Of a stretch of 64,000 nucleotides of DNA, positions 43,950-52,810 are shown piece after piece. The notes beneath the pieces were generated by a model that had not been told where the DNA came from, searched no databases, and worked only from the letters and a program-made list of their open reading frames with translations. Position 1 is the first letter of the stretch. Every line of letters begins with the position of its first letter. Origin of the DNA: an uncultured Serinicoccus sp. (lineage in GTDB: Bacteria; Actinomycetota; Actinomycetes; Actinomycetales; Dermatophilaceae); contig NZ_CANKYH010000001.1 of the NCBI RefSeq assembly GCF_947487915.1, forward strand, positions 310,001 through 374,000. The letters run 5' to 3'. A program made the position numbers and the translations under genes.

Positions 43950-44677
43950 TCGACTTCCACTCTCATCTCGATCTCTACCCCAACCCTGTCGAGACGGCTG
44001 ATGAAGTCCAGCGCAGAGGCATTGGCGTGTTGTCAGTGACGACCACACCTTCAGCGTGGATCGGTACTTCGCGGCTGGGTCAAGGGCGCCCAGCCATTAG
44101 AACTGCCCTCGGGCTCCATCCGCAGTTGGCCAGCGAGCGCAAGCACGAGTTGAAGACCTTTGACGCGCTGCTCGACAAGGCGCGCTTCATTGGCGAGGTG
44201 GGTCTCGATGGGTCTCCCGGATTTAAGGCGAGTTGGACAGATCAGTCAAGAGTCTTCCGGCATATCCTCCATGCGTGTAACGACGCGGGAAACAAGATCA
44301 TCTCGATCCATAGCCGCCGAGCAGCCACACCAGTACTAGACTTGCTAGAGGAGTTCGATGGCGTCCGATCGTCCCTGTTGCACTGGTTCTCCGGCAGCCG
44401 CGCTGAGCTTGAGAGGGCAATCAGCCGAGGCTGCTGGTTCAGCGTAGGACCGGCGATGATCGCTGGCGCCAAGGGCCGAAGCCTCGTGGCTGCGATGCCG
44501 CGTAGCCGTGTCCTCTTAGAAACCGACGGTCCGTTCGCGCAACTCCGCCGAGCCCCTCTAGAGCCGTGGGACATTGCAGTTGCCTGCCTATCGCTTTCGA
44601 ACATCTGGAACGTCGACTACCCCGAGGCGGAGTCGATCATTCGCCGCAATGAGGCAACTTTGCTCGCGGGTCAGTAG
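43946..44677 (+). CDS. qatD: QatD: TatD-like metal-dependent hydrolase of the QatABCD defence system
   Basis: This 243-aa TatD/amidohydrolase-fold nuclease starts at GTG overlapping qatC. Metal ligands are visible in MIDFHSHLDL (HxH), FIGEVGLDG (Glu), IISIHSRRA (His), SLLHWFSGS (His) and LLETDGPFA (Asp). TatD enzymes are 3'-to-5' DNA exonucleases; in this system the nuclease presumably supplies the effector activity (inference). It is the last gene of the cluster; no clear terminator follows. Confidence 0.93.
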   Translation: MIDFHSHLDLYPNPVETADEVQRRGIGVLSVTTTPSAWIGTSRLGQGRPAIRTALGLHPQLASERKHELKTFDALLDKARFIGEVGLDGSPGFKASWTDQSRVFRHILHACNDAGNKIISIHSRRAATPVLDLLEEFDGVRSSLLHWFSGSRAELERAISRGCWFSVGPAMIAGAKGRSLVAAMPRSRVLLETDGPFAQLRRAPLEPWDIAVACLSLSNIWNVDYPEAESIIRRNEATLLAGQ

Positions 44678-44944
44678 GCGGACGTGATGCCTCCGTTCGG
44701 GATACACATCTCAGAGTCGACCGGCGAGCTCTACGCAACAGTGGACAACGTGACGGCCAGGACCCTCAACCAAGCAAGAAGATGCTCACGCTCGTGCCGC
44801 GGGTCAATCGTGGCGTCCGTCGCCGACAAGCGTGCGTCATTCCGCCGCGTACGCGGGGTGCACTCTTGGGCTGCGGCTCTCGGCAACTCAGCGCGCTTCT
44901 CGCGAGTCGGTCCGCCGCCAGCGCGCACGGCCTGCAGCTTGCGA

Positions 44945-46435
44945 TCAGGAGTCGAAGCTTGGCCAGAGTCCGCGGGATTGGAAGTACTCTGGTGCCTGCG
45001 GATCTTCATTGAATTCGAGTAGCCCCCCGACCTTCTCTATCAGCAATTCACGAACTTCCGCGGGCGAAGCAAAGAAAAACTCCCGACGGGCGTTTACATG
45101 GTTTACCCGCCGGTCCGCGAACGCCTTGTGCAGCTCGTTCTCCAACGTGATGGCGTCCTCAGAAAAGAAGAGCGCGTGCGTGTCGTACAGGAACGGCACC
45201 GACGCATCCCCGAGCTCCCGGACACGATCACGCGGTTCCAGCCGGCGCGTCATGCCGATCTTCACCACGTTCGGCCCCAGCGCGCCAACATTGGAGATGA
45301 CGTAGATGTAGCCGGCGCGGATGTTCGCTGCCCGGTAGTCGTTGGCCTCGATGGCGGCGTCGATGTCATGCAGGCGGCCCTCAAGCTCGGCGACCGCTGC
45401 ATCGTCGCCCTTTGCCAGCAACGCCTCGAGGACGCCAATGTAGTGGGCCCGTTCCTTGTCCAAGCGCTCCCGCTCAGCTGCAAGTTCCTTCTCGACTCGC
45501 TGCTGCTCGCGCAACTCTGCACGCTGCTCGCGAGCGCGCTCTTTCTCCTCCTGCACCTTCATCTGGAAGTCCGCAGTGAGCTCAAGCTCCTCGACCCGCA
45601 CCTGGTGGTAGTCAGGGTTGACGCGCATCTCCATAATGGCGCCGAGCCTCTCGATGGCTGCCATCGCGCGCTCGAGTCGCGCCTTGGCGGTGTGGACGTT
45701 GCCCGAGCGCAGCGACCGTACGCAGTTGTCCGCCTCAGCGTTGTAAGCGCGCAGCATCAGCTTGGAGAAGTCCGCTGTCATCTTCCGGCCCTTGGCCAGT
45801 GACCCATCTAACGTGAACATGTCGGAGGCCAGGACGGCGCGACCGGTCTTCACGAACTTGTCGACGCGGACGTTGATGGCGTCGAGCCGATCCTTGTACG
45901 CCGCCGCGTCCTCGAGGGGATGGTGATAGCGGTAGATGCCGACATCTTGGAGCACCCGCTGGTCGCTCAACTCGACGACCGCGCCATCGCCGCCTTCGTC
46001 GGCATGAGCCACCGCGAGGGCGTGCTCGAGTTCGCGGATCCGCGTCAGAAGGGCGGGGTCGCCGGAGCCCGTTGCAGAGCTGTCGGCTACGAAGGTGGAT
46101 GCCGAAGGGTCCGCGGGTGGGCTCACAGCTGATCTCGTCGGTGCCGGGGCGAGAGGGGACGCCTCAGCTGACTGCCGTTCAAGTGGGGCGCTATCTCCTG
46201 CCCGGCCACCGCCCGTGTCCTTCGCCGAGTCCGGTATCGGGTCGAACAATGGGGAAGATTCTGATTCAGCCGACGCGGCTCCGCCTTCGTGACCTTCGTC
46301 TGTCTCGAGGTCAGAGACCCAAAACTGCCACCCTTCAGGTGGATCGGGCCATGACGGATCCGGCTTCCACCCGGCTGGCGGTACCCACCCCTCTGGAGGC
46401 TGAGGCCATCCGGGCGGCGGGTTGTACCGCATCAC
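44945..46435 (-). CDS. DUF4041-like coiled-coil protein with C-terminal GIY-YIG (MUG113/T5orf172) nuclease domain
   Basis: This 496-aa protein starts with a repeated PPxGW motif (PPPGWPQPPEGW, then PPAGWKPDPSW), common in actinobacterial multidomain proteins. An acidic linker follows, then a helical DUF4041-like region and a long coiled coil (about 290-345, EKERAREQRAELREQQ). The C-terminal ~90 residues are a GIY-YIG-type domain of the MUG113/T5orf172 subgroup: GYIYVISNVG, VVKIGMTRRLEPRDRVRELG, LENELHKAFADRRVNH and REFF. The GTG overlaps the preceding gene stop (GTGA), so both proteins are co-translated. Phage and defence-island homologues are known, but the biological role is not. Confidence 0.85.
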   Translation of the reverse strand: MMRYNPPPGWPQPPEGWVPPAGWKPDPSWPDPPEGWQFWVSDLETDEGHEGGAASAESESSPLFDPIPDSAKDTGGGRAGDSAPLERQSAEASPLAPAPTRSAVSPPADPSASTFVADSSATGSGDPALLTRIRELEHALAVAHADEGGDGAVVELSDQRVLQDVGIYRYHHPLEDAAAYKDRLDAINVRVDKFVKTGRAVLASDMFTLDGSLAKGRKMTADFSKLMLRAYNAEADNCVRSLRSGNVHTAKARLERAMAAIERLGAIMEMRVNPDYHQVRVEELELTADFQMKVQEEKERAREQRAELREQQRVEKELAAERERLDKERAHYIGVLEALLAKGDDAAVAELEGRLHDIDAAIEANDYRAANIRAGYIYVISNVGALGPNVVKIGMTRRLEPRDRVRELGDASVPFLYDTHALFFSEDAITLENELHKAFADRRVNHVNARREFFFASPAEVRELLIEKVGGLLEFNEDPQAPEYFQSRGLWPSFDS

Positions 46436-47706
46436 TTGCCCTGCTGGCGGACGCCGCGGCTGGTGTCGGCCGGGGCGAGGTCGAACGGGTTCTTCGACAG
46501 CGCCGCACCGAGATGCTTGAGCGTCTCGACAGCAACCACGTTGACCAGCTCGAACTGGTCGAACGTGTCGCGACCGGCTGCGACCTGGACTAGCGGTACG
46601 GTCTCCGGCAGTCCGGTGGCTGGGGAGACTCGATTGACGCCGACGGTCAACGCGATGGACTGGATCTTGCCGGCACGTTCTGCCTCGAACACCTCATGCA
46701 GCGTCCGCAAGGCCGTCTCGTGCACGGCAGAGGAGTAGCGGTCCTTCTGCGCCTTTGCGGACAGCTGCGTGGCGACGATTTCATCCTTCGTCTTCACGTA
46801 CCGGTAATCCTTCACGGACGGCAGCACCGAGGGTTCGGGGATGTACACCGATAGGGTCAGCTCACGCGAGGACAAGTCAAAGGAGTGGTCGTACTCCACT
46901 GGGAAAGCGTCCGGGTACACGGAGTTTGACAGCACGATGCCGACGTACTCCTCGATCGCCGAGGGGACGTCGAAGGCAAGGTCGTTGATGAACTTCGCCA
47001 AGTCCGCGTTGTGTGCCTGCGCGTCTGCGTCACGCTGCGCGCATTCGGCTTGGTACCGCTCCTGAGCCCTCGCGAGTTTCGCCAGTCGGTCCTGCTCCGC
47101 CGCTGCATGCTTCTCCAGCGCGCGGTCGTGCTCCGCCGTCCGCTCGGCGACGTACGCCTCGTGGTACCGGACCGCCTGAGCATGCGCGGCCCGCGCTTGC
47201 TCGACGGCCGCGGCGTGCTTCTTCTTCCCACCGAACGCCCCAGCGAGGCCTTTCGGTGGCTCAGGCTCGGTGAAGACAGGGGCGTCTCGCAGTTGCGGCG
47301 CCAGGGGCGGCCTGATGGGTTCGCCCAACGCACCGGGCGCGAACTCTGGATGCACGGCTGCAGACTTCAGCGTCTCGAGGTCGACGTAGTCGTCGACTCC
47401 GAGCGTCGCCTCAAGAAGTCGGTCAATCTCCTCGTAAATGGACGTGAGATTTGTGTTCAGCTCTTCGACCTCAGCTTCACGCGCCTCAACGTGAAGACGC
47501 TTAGCCTCCTTCTCCGCCGCCTTCCGGTCAGCGTCGTTGGCCCGCTCAGCTGCAAGCCTGGCACGCTCGGCCGCCTTTGCCGCACGGTCGGCCTCCCGCA
47601 CGGCCGCGTTGTGCGCCCTCACCGTCGCAACCTGCCGCTGCCTCTGCCTCTTCTCCGCCTGCTGGGCCTGGTAGTTCAGTTCCGCGAAGAATCCCCGTCT
47701 TGCCAT
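46432..47706 (-). CDS. Coiled-coil protein of unknown function paired with the GIY-YIG gene
   Basis: This ~424-aa protein is read from ATG 47706; a GTG five codons upstream is possible. Residues 1-80 and 165-250 form long Ala/Glu/Arg/Gln coiled coils (RARLAAERANDADRKAAE). Between them is a linker with PPLAPQ. The C-terminal ~190 residues form a compact domain with DLSSRELTLSVYIPEPSVLPSV, a helical stretch and IQSIALTVGVNRVSPATGLPE, ending SKNPFDLAPAD. No catalytic motif or membrane segment was recognised. Its stop overlaps the GIY-YIG start, so the two probably form a complex. Confidence 0.75.
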   Translation of the reverse strand: MARRGFFAELNYQAQQAEKRQRQRQVATVRAHNAAVREADRAAKAAERARLAAERANDADRKAAEKEAKRLHVEAREAEVEELNTNLTSIYEEIDRLLEATLGVDDYVDLETLKSAAVHPEFAPGALGEPIRPPLAPQLRDAPVFTEPEPPKGLAGAFGGKKKHAAAVEQARAAHAQAVRYHEAYVAERTAEHDRALEKHAAAEQDRLAKLARAQERYQAECAQRDADAQAHNADLAKFINDLAFDVPSAIEEYVGIVLSNSVYPDAFPVEYDHSFDLSSRELTLSVYIPEPSVLPSVKDYRYVKTKDEIVATQLSAKAQKDRYSSAVHETALRTLHEVFEAERAGKIQSIALTVGVNRVSPATGLPETVPLVQVAAGRDTFDQFELVNVVAVETLKHLGAALSKNPFDLAPADTSRGVRQQGK

Positions 47707-47827
47707 CTTTACACCTTTCACTTGTGTGATCAGTCACGAAAACTACGCCCCATAATGCGCGGCAGCCACTTAGACCAAACGGATGACAGCAGATTTGGGA
47801 GCCTGCGGTGCGGTGGAAGCTGAGCAC

Positions 47828-48733
47828 TCAGACCTCAATTTTCTGGAGCCGCCCCTGGAGCCTCGACCCCGCTCGACGCTCAGGGGGGCACGCCATCAAC
47901 CAGCGGCGCAGGACCGCAATTTCCTCGGCCCGCTCGCCTCGCTTGCGATGGATGATGGCTGCCTGCTCCGTGTACCAAGGCGCAGGCTCACGGCCGTCTC
48001 GGGCAGCCTCAGCACCCTCAATGGCGGCATAGCAGAGCTCGAGAGCCTCTTCCAACTTTCCGTCCCGCTTGAGCTGCTTAATGGGCTCGACGGTTTCCAG
48101 GTAGTGCACTCCACCGACCAGACCGCGCTCGAACTGCTCTGCGCGGCGGGGGTCGTCCCCCTCAAGCGCCCCTCGAACCATGGCTGTCCTCGCCGCATGC
48201 TCCTCGGCACGCTGATCCTCTACCGTCACCGCGGCCGGGTTCTCGTCATCGTGCGGCCACGCCACCGATCCTGGACCCGGCGCCACCCACCCGATCACCC
48301 GAAGCCCGTCACCAACCCCAGCCCCCCACATCTGCACCCGCGCCTCAGCCGCAACACCCACGAGCGGCCGGTTCTGCGGGTTAACCTGTGCGGCCAGGTA
48401 GCGGGGCAGGAAGCCGACCCGGGCACCCTCCACGTGCACCGCAATCACAGGCCGTTCTCGGCCCTCCACACCCATAGCGACGAGCGTCGCTGGCGCTTCG
48501 AAGTGTCCGCCTTCAGGGAGCCCCGCGAACCTGAAGAGATGTCTGCACTCGTCGGCAGTGGACGTAGTAGTGCCCGCCATCTTTACCGGCTCACACGCAC
48601 CCCATCCAGGGCGCAGAATCGCCTCGACCGTAAGGGCCCCACCTTGCCCGCGGTCACTCCCGGGGAGTGGAGCCTTCCCAGGGACGTCGGCGCCATTGCC
48701 CTTCGCCTTGCGTAGCCAATCGCGAATACCCAT
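47828..48733 (-). CDS. HIRAN-like protein with TPR-like C-terminus
   Basis: This ~301-aa protein is read from ATG 48733, with GAGGGG 9-10 nt upstream. The segment PVIAVHVEGARVGFLPRYLAAQV (about 95-117) resembles the HIRAN fold, which binds DNA ends in Rad5/HLTF and occurs in bacterial repair and defence proteins. The C-terminal ~90 residues (LKRDGKLEEALELCYAAIEGAE and a second similar hairpin) look like TPR repeats. It is the first gene of the minus-strand group with the coiled-coil and GIY-YIG genes, 122 bp upstream. HIRAN assignment is tentative. Confidence 0.65.
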   Translation of the reverse strand: MGIRDWLRKAKGNGADVPGKAPLPGSDRGQGGALTVEAILRPGWGACEPVKMAGTTTSTADECRHLFRFAGLPEGGHFEAPATLVAMGVEGRERPVIAVHVEGARVGFLPRYLAAQVNPQNRPLVGVAAEARVQMWGAGVGDGLRVIGWVAPGPGSVAWPHDDENPAAVTVEDQRAEEHAARTAMVRGALEGDDPRRAEQFERGLVGGVHYLETVEPIKQLKRDGKLEEALELCYAAIEGAEAARDGREPAPWYTEQAAIIHRKRGERAEEIAVLRRWLMACPPERRAGSRLQGRLQKIEV

Positions 48734-48915
48734 CACCCAACACCCCTCATCCGACTTCTGCGTGACCCCACGACCCTACGACGCCGTGCGAGCGGCGTCA
48801 CAGCCAAGGACTCCACGCCTTTGGGCGAACTCACCGACACCCGATCGAGGCCGGGGAGGCCGCGCTACCAGTGGGTGCGACATTCCGCCGCTTATGACTG
48901 CCCTAGCGAGACGCC

Positions 48916-48951
48916 GCAGGGGCTGTTCGGATGAGTCCGAACAGCCCCTGC
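48916..48951 (-). terminator. Terminator of the nrdJ transcript
   Basis: A perfect 16-bp stem (GCAGGGGCTGTTCGGA with its complement) has a four-base loop TGAG. It lies 15 bp beyond the nrdJ stop. It also marks the right limit of the accessory island. Confidence 0.88.
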
Positions 48952-48965
48952 GATGAGCAATCTCG

Positions 48966-51854
48966 TCAGCTGCAGCCGCTGGTGCTTCCGCAGCCCTCGC
49001 AGACGTAGCACGAACCAGCCGGACGCATCTTCGTCCCGCAGGTCATGCAGATCGGCGCGTCAGCGACCTTGCCCTGGAACTGCTCGAGCAGCTCGGCCGA
49101 GGAGTGGATCTCCGCGTCGACCTTGCGAGCGCCCGCTGCGCCGGCACCGGACTGGTCGGCCACCTTCTCCACCTTGTCGGCCTTCTTGGCCGGCGTGGTG
49201 GCCGCGGTCTGGCTGTAGTTCTCCAGCTCGTCCTCGTAGTCGTCGTCGTCGTTCGACGGCTCGAGCGGGGCGTACGACCCGGTCTCCAGCTGGCGGGCCC
49301 GCTCCTCGGCGCTGTGGATGCCCATGAACGACCGAGTCTCGAAGTCCAGGTAGTCCAGTGCCAGGCGGCGGAAGACGTAGTCCATGATCGACTGCGCCAT
49401 GCGCACGTCCGGGTCGTCCGTCATACCGGCTGGCTCGAAGCGCAGGTTGGTGAACTTCTCGACGAAGGTCTCCAGCGGCACGCCGTACTGCAGGCCGATC
49501 GACACAGCGATCGAGAAGGCGTCCATGACCCCGGCCAGGGTCGAGCCCTGCTTGCCGAACTTGAGGAACAGCTCGCCCAGGTCTCCGCTCTCGTAGGTGC
49601 CGGCGGTGAGGTAGCCCTCCGCGCCGCCCACAGCGAAGCTCGTGGTCTGGCTGGACCGGCGCTTGGGGAGCCGCTTGCGGACCGGGCGGTATTCCACCAC
49701 CTTCTCGGCCGGGGCCTCAACCTCGTCGGCCTTCTTCTCCTTGTCCGCCTTGCCGTCGGACAGCGGCTGACCGACCTTGCAGTTGTCGCGGTAGACGGCG
49801 AGCGCCTTGAGGCCGAGCTTCCAGCCCTGCAGGTAGACCTCGGCGATGTCCTCGACGGTCGCCGACTCCGGCACGTTGACAGTCTTGGAGATGGCACCGG
49901 AGAGGAACGGCTGCACCGCGGCCATCATCCGCACGTGGCCCATCGGGCGGATCGCCCGGGCACCCATGGCGCAGTCGAAGACCTCGTAGTGCTCCGGCTT
50001 GAGACCCGGGGCGTCGATGACGTGGCCCTTCTCGGCGATGAACTCGACGATCGCCTCGACGGTCTCGTCGGCATACCCCAGGCGGTTGAGCGCCCGGGGG
50101 ATGGTCTGGTTGACGATCTGCATCGAGCCGCCACCGACGAGCTTCTTAAACTTCACCAGCGAGAAGTCGGGCTCGATGCCGGTGGTGTCGCAGTCCATCA
50201 TGAAGCCGATGGTGCCGGTGGGGGCGAGCACGGAGGCCTGCGCGTTGCGGTAGCCGTTCTTCTCCCCCGTCTTGACGACGGCGTCCCAGGCCTTGGTCGC
50301 GGCCTTGTGCACCGAGGAGTCCATCGTGTGCAGCGTGCGGATCTCGTCGTTCGCCGCCTGGTGCTTGCGCATGACCCGCTTGTGCGCGTCAGCGTTGCGG
50401 GCATACCCGTTGTAGGGGCCGACGACACCGGCGAGCTCGGCGGAGCGCTTGTAGGCGGCGCCGGTGAGGAGCGAGGTCAGCGACGCGGCGAGCGCGCGGC
50501 CGCCCTCGGAGTCGTAGCCGTGGCCGGTCGCCATGAGCAGCGCGCCGAGGTTGGCGTAGCCGATGCCGAGCTGGCGGTAGTTGCGGGTGGTCTCGCCGAT
50601 CGGGTCGGTCGGGAAGTCCGCGAAGCAGATCGAGATGTCCATCGCGGTGATGACCAGCTCGGCGACCTTCTGGTAGGTCTCCACGTCGAAGGTGTCGTCC
50701 TCGCGCAGGAACTTCATGAGGTTGAGCGAGGCGAGGTTGCAGCTGGAGTTGTCCAGCGACATGTATTCGGAGCAGGGGTTGGACGCGGTGATCCGGCCGG
50801 TCTCCGGGTTGGTGTGCCAGTCGTTGATGGTGCCGTCGTACTGGATGCCCGGGTCGGCGCACTCCCACGCGGCCTGCGCCATCTTGGTGAAGAGGTGCTT
50901 GGCGTCGACGGTGGTGACGACCGAGCCGTCCTTGCGGGAGGTGAGGCCGAACTCGGACTCCTCCTCCACGGCGCGCATGAACTCGTCGGAGACGCGCACG
51001 GAGTTGTTGGCGTTCTGGTACTGGACCGACACGATGTCGTTGCCGCCGAGGTCCATGTCGAATCCGGCGTCACGCAGGGCGCGGATCTTGTCCTCCTCGC
51101 GCGCCTTGGTGTCGATGAACTCCTCGATGTCGGGGTGGTCGACGTCGAGGACGACCATCTTCGCCGCGCGACGGGTGGCGCCACCGGACTTGATGGTGCC
51201 CGCGGAGGCGTCGGCGCCGCGCATGAAGGAGACCGGGCCGGAGGCGGTGCCGCCGGAGGACAGCAGTTCCTTGGAGGAGCGGATGCGGGAGAGGTTGAGG
51301 CCGGCGCCCGAGCCGCCCTTGAAGATGAAGCCCTCCTCCTTGTACCAGTTGAGGATCGAGTCCATCGAGTCGTCGACCGAGAGGATGAAGCAGGCGCTGA
51401 CCTGCTGCGGGCTCTGGGTGCCGACGTTGAACCACACGGGAGAGTTGAACGAGAAGACCTGGTGCACGAGGGCATACGTCAGCTCGTGCTCGAAGATCTC
51501 GGCGTCCTCGTCGGTGGCGAAGTAGCCGTGCTCCTTGCCCGCCTTGACGTAGGTGAGGACGACGCGGTCGATGAGCTGCTTGAGGCCGGTCTCGCGGGCC
51601 TCGGTGCCGACGGCGCCGCGGAAGTACTTGGTCGTGACGATGGTCGAGGCGTTGGCCGACCAGAAGTCGGGGTACTCCACACCACGCTGCTCGAAGATCG
51701 TCTCCCCGGTCTTCCAGTTGGTCTGGACGACGTCCCGCTTCTCCCAGGTCACCTGGTCGTAGGGGTGGACACCAGGCGTGGTGAAGATGCGCTCGATGGT
51801 CAGGCCCTTGCCGCCCCTACGTGCACGCGTCTTCGCCCCGGTCGTCTCTGTCAT
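48966..51854 (-). CDS. nrdJ: Vitamin B12-dependent ribonucleotide reductase (class II)
   Basis: This 962-aa enzyme makes deoxyribonucleotides from ribonucleotides using adenosylcobalamin, so no oxygen or second subunit is needed. Visible are FNSPVWFNVG, the active-site CFILSVDDSMDS, KGGSGAGLNLSRIRSS, the substrate-loop NPCSEYMSLDNSSCNLASLN and PTGTIGFMMDCDTTGIEP. The C-terminal redox cysteines and zinc-finger-like end read CMTCGTKM...CYVCEGCGSTSGCS. Length and ends match actinobacterial NrdJ. The start at 51854 has AGGGAG upstream. The regulator gene nrdR precedes it by about 80 bp on the same strand. Confidence 0.96.
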   Translation of the reverse strand: MTETTGAKTRARRGGKGLTIERIFTTPGVHPYDQVTWEKRDVVQTNWKTGETIFEQRGVEYPDFWSANASTIVTTKYFRGAVGTEARETGLKQLIDRVVLTYVKAGKEHGYFATDEDAEIFEHELTYALVHQVFSFNSPVWFNVGTQSPQQVSACFILSVDDSMDSILNWYKEEGFIFKGGSGAGLNLSRIRSSKELLSSGGTASGPVSFMRGADASAGTIKSGGATRRAAKMVVLDVDHPDIEEFIDTKAREEDKIRALRDAGFDMDLGGNDIVSVQYQNANNSVRVSDEFMRAVEEESEFGLTSRKDGSVVTTVDAKHLFTKMAQAAWECADPGIQYDGTINDWHTNPETGRITASNPCSEYMSLDNSSCNLASLNLMKFLREDDTFDVETYQKVAELVITAMDISICFADFPTDPIGETTRNYRQLGIGYANLGALLMATGHGYDSEGGRALAASLTSLLTGAAYKRSAELAGVVGPYNGYARNADAHKRVMRKHQAANDEIRTLHTMDSSVHKAATKAWDAVVKTGEKNGYRNAQASVLAPTGTIGFMMDCDTTGIEPDFSLVKFKKLVGGGSMQIVNQTIPRALNRLGYADETVEAIVEFIAEKGHVIDAPGLKPEHYEVFDCAMGARAIRPMGHVRMMAAVQPFLSGAISKTVNVPESATVEDIAEVYLQGWKLGLKALAVYRDNCKVGQPLSDGKADKEKKADEVEAPAEKVVEYRPVRKRLPKRRSSQTTSFAVGGAEGYLTAGTYESGDLGELFLKFGKQGSTLAGVMDAFSIAVSIGLQYGVPLETFVEKFTNLRFEPAGMTDDPDVRMAQSIMDYVFRRLALDYLDFETRSFMGIHSAEERARQLETGSYAPLEPSNDDDDYEDELENYSQTAATTPAKKADKVEKVADQSGAGAAGARKVDAEIHSSAELLEQFQGKVADAPICMTCGTKMRPAGSCYVCEGCGSTSGCS

Positions 51855-51933
51855 GACTAGCTCTCCCTGTGTGTGGTGTCGTGCTCGGAGTTGCTGATGT
51901 AAGTCAAGCGGTGGGTACTGACATACCCGTGGT

Positions 51934-52413
51934 CTAGGGCGTCTGCCCTGGTGAGGCAGCCTCGACGTCGCGCTCGGAGCGCAACAGCGTGATGGCCGAC
52001 TCGAAGTCGTCGAGGTTGTCGAACGCCTGGTAGACGGACGCGAACCGCAGGTAGGCGACCTCGTCGAGCGCCTTGAGCGGCTCGAGGATCGCCAGGCCGA
52101 CCTCGTGCGCGTCCACCTCGGCCTGCCCCAGCGAGCGGATGGACTCCTCCACCTGCTGCGCGAGGAGCTGCAGCTGGGCGTCGGAGACCGGGCGCCCCTG
52201 GCAGGCCTTGCGGGCGCCGGAGATGACCTTGTCGCGGCTGAACGGCTCGGTCGCGCCGGACCGCTTGATGACCGAGAGGGTCGCGGTCTCGACGGTGCCG
52301 AAGCGGCGCCCGCACTCGGGGCACTGGCGACGCCGACGGATGACGGTCCCCTCCTCCTGGACGCGGCTGTCGACCACCTTGGAGTCGGTATGACGGCAGA
52401 ACGGGCAATGCAT
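51934..52413 (-). CDS. nrdR: Transcriptional repressor NrdR
   Basis: This 159-aa regulator has the N-terminal zinc ribbon [17 protein letters not shown]...[13 protein letters not shown]. An ATP-cone domain follows ([24 protein letters not shown]) that senses ATP/dATP. The ATG at 52413 encodes the invariant MHCPFC; an upstream frame exists but is out of family. NrdR represses ribonucleotide reductase genes by binding paired 16-bp boxes when dATP is high. Here it precedes nrdJ, the standard actinobacterial nrdRJ arrangement. Confidence 0.96.
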   Translation of the reverse strand: MHCPFCRHTDSKVVDSRVQEEGTVIRRRRQCPECGRRFGTVETATLSVIKRSGATEPFSRDKVISGARKACQGRPVSDAQLQLLAQQVEESIRSLGQAEVDAHEVGLAILEPLKALDEVAYLRFASVYQAFDNLDDFESAITLLRSERDVEAASPGQTP

Positions 52414-52504
52414 CACTCGGCTCCTTCGGTGTCGCGGCAGCGCGGCGCGAACGCCTCCTGGTCGGGGCGCTCTGTGGGTGGATCTGGGGACTGTGTGTGG
52501 ATGA

Positions 52505-52605
52505 CCTGTGGGTACAGGATACCTGCTTGTGCACAAGATGTGGACGAACCACAGGCTTGTAACTACTAGATGTGGTGAGCGTAGGTCAGTTGGCTACTAG
52601 ATGCA
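52505..52605. promoter_or_regulatory. nrdRJ upstream region with paired direct repeats and dyads (possible NrdR boxes)
   Basis: The sequence CTACTAGATG occurs twice (52563-52572 and 52594-52603) with starts 31 bp apart, about three helical turns, as in paired NrdR boxes. On the minus strand the first reads CCACATCTAGTAG, which keeps several core positions of the NrdR consensus (C-x-A-x-A-T-x-T-A-G). A perfect 12-bp palindrome CTTGTGCACAAG is at 52526-52537, and CCTGT-N4-ACAGG at 52505-52518. The 397-bp gap from nrdR to the 52811 gene contains no other gene. Confidence 0.45.
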
Positions 52606-52810
52606 AGGGTCCCGCGTGTCGCCGTCCTGGTGGGGTGGCAGGAAGCCCGGAACGGCGCGGATCTCGGGGTCTGAGAGGTGTCGAGGTCTGGTCAGATCGG
52701 GCGAGAGTCTCTACTGTGGACAACGGTTCTGGAGGTCCGAGCTGGGGCAGACTGGGGCCAGACCACGGTCGCTGGGGAGTCGCGACTGCAGGAGCAAGAA
52801 GGGGTATGCC

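Noticed and set aside
44684..45022. 112-codon plus-strand frame after qatD
   Set aside because: No ribosome-binding site, composition unlike a protein, and it runs into the end of the convergent GIY-YIG gene. It was not accepted as a fifth Qat gene.
25479..48965. Attachment-site direct repeats for a single integrative element moved by the 38757 recombinase
   Set aside because: No convincing direct repeat or tRNA end was found at either island limit, so integration as one unit is not claimed.
51855..51933. Possible cobalamin riboswitch before nrdJ
   Set aside because: The gap is only about 80 bp and lacks a B12-box-like GCCACTG element; too short for a cobalamin riboswitch.
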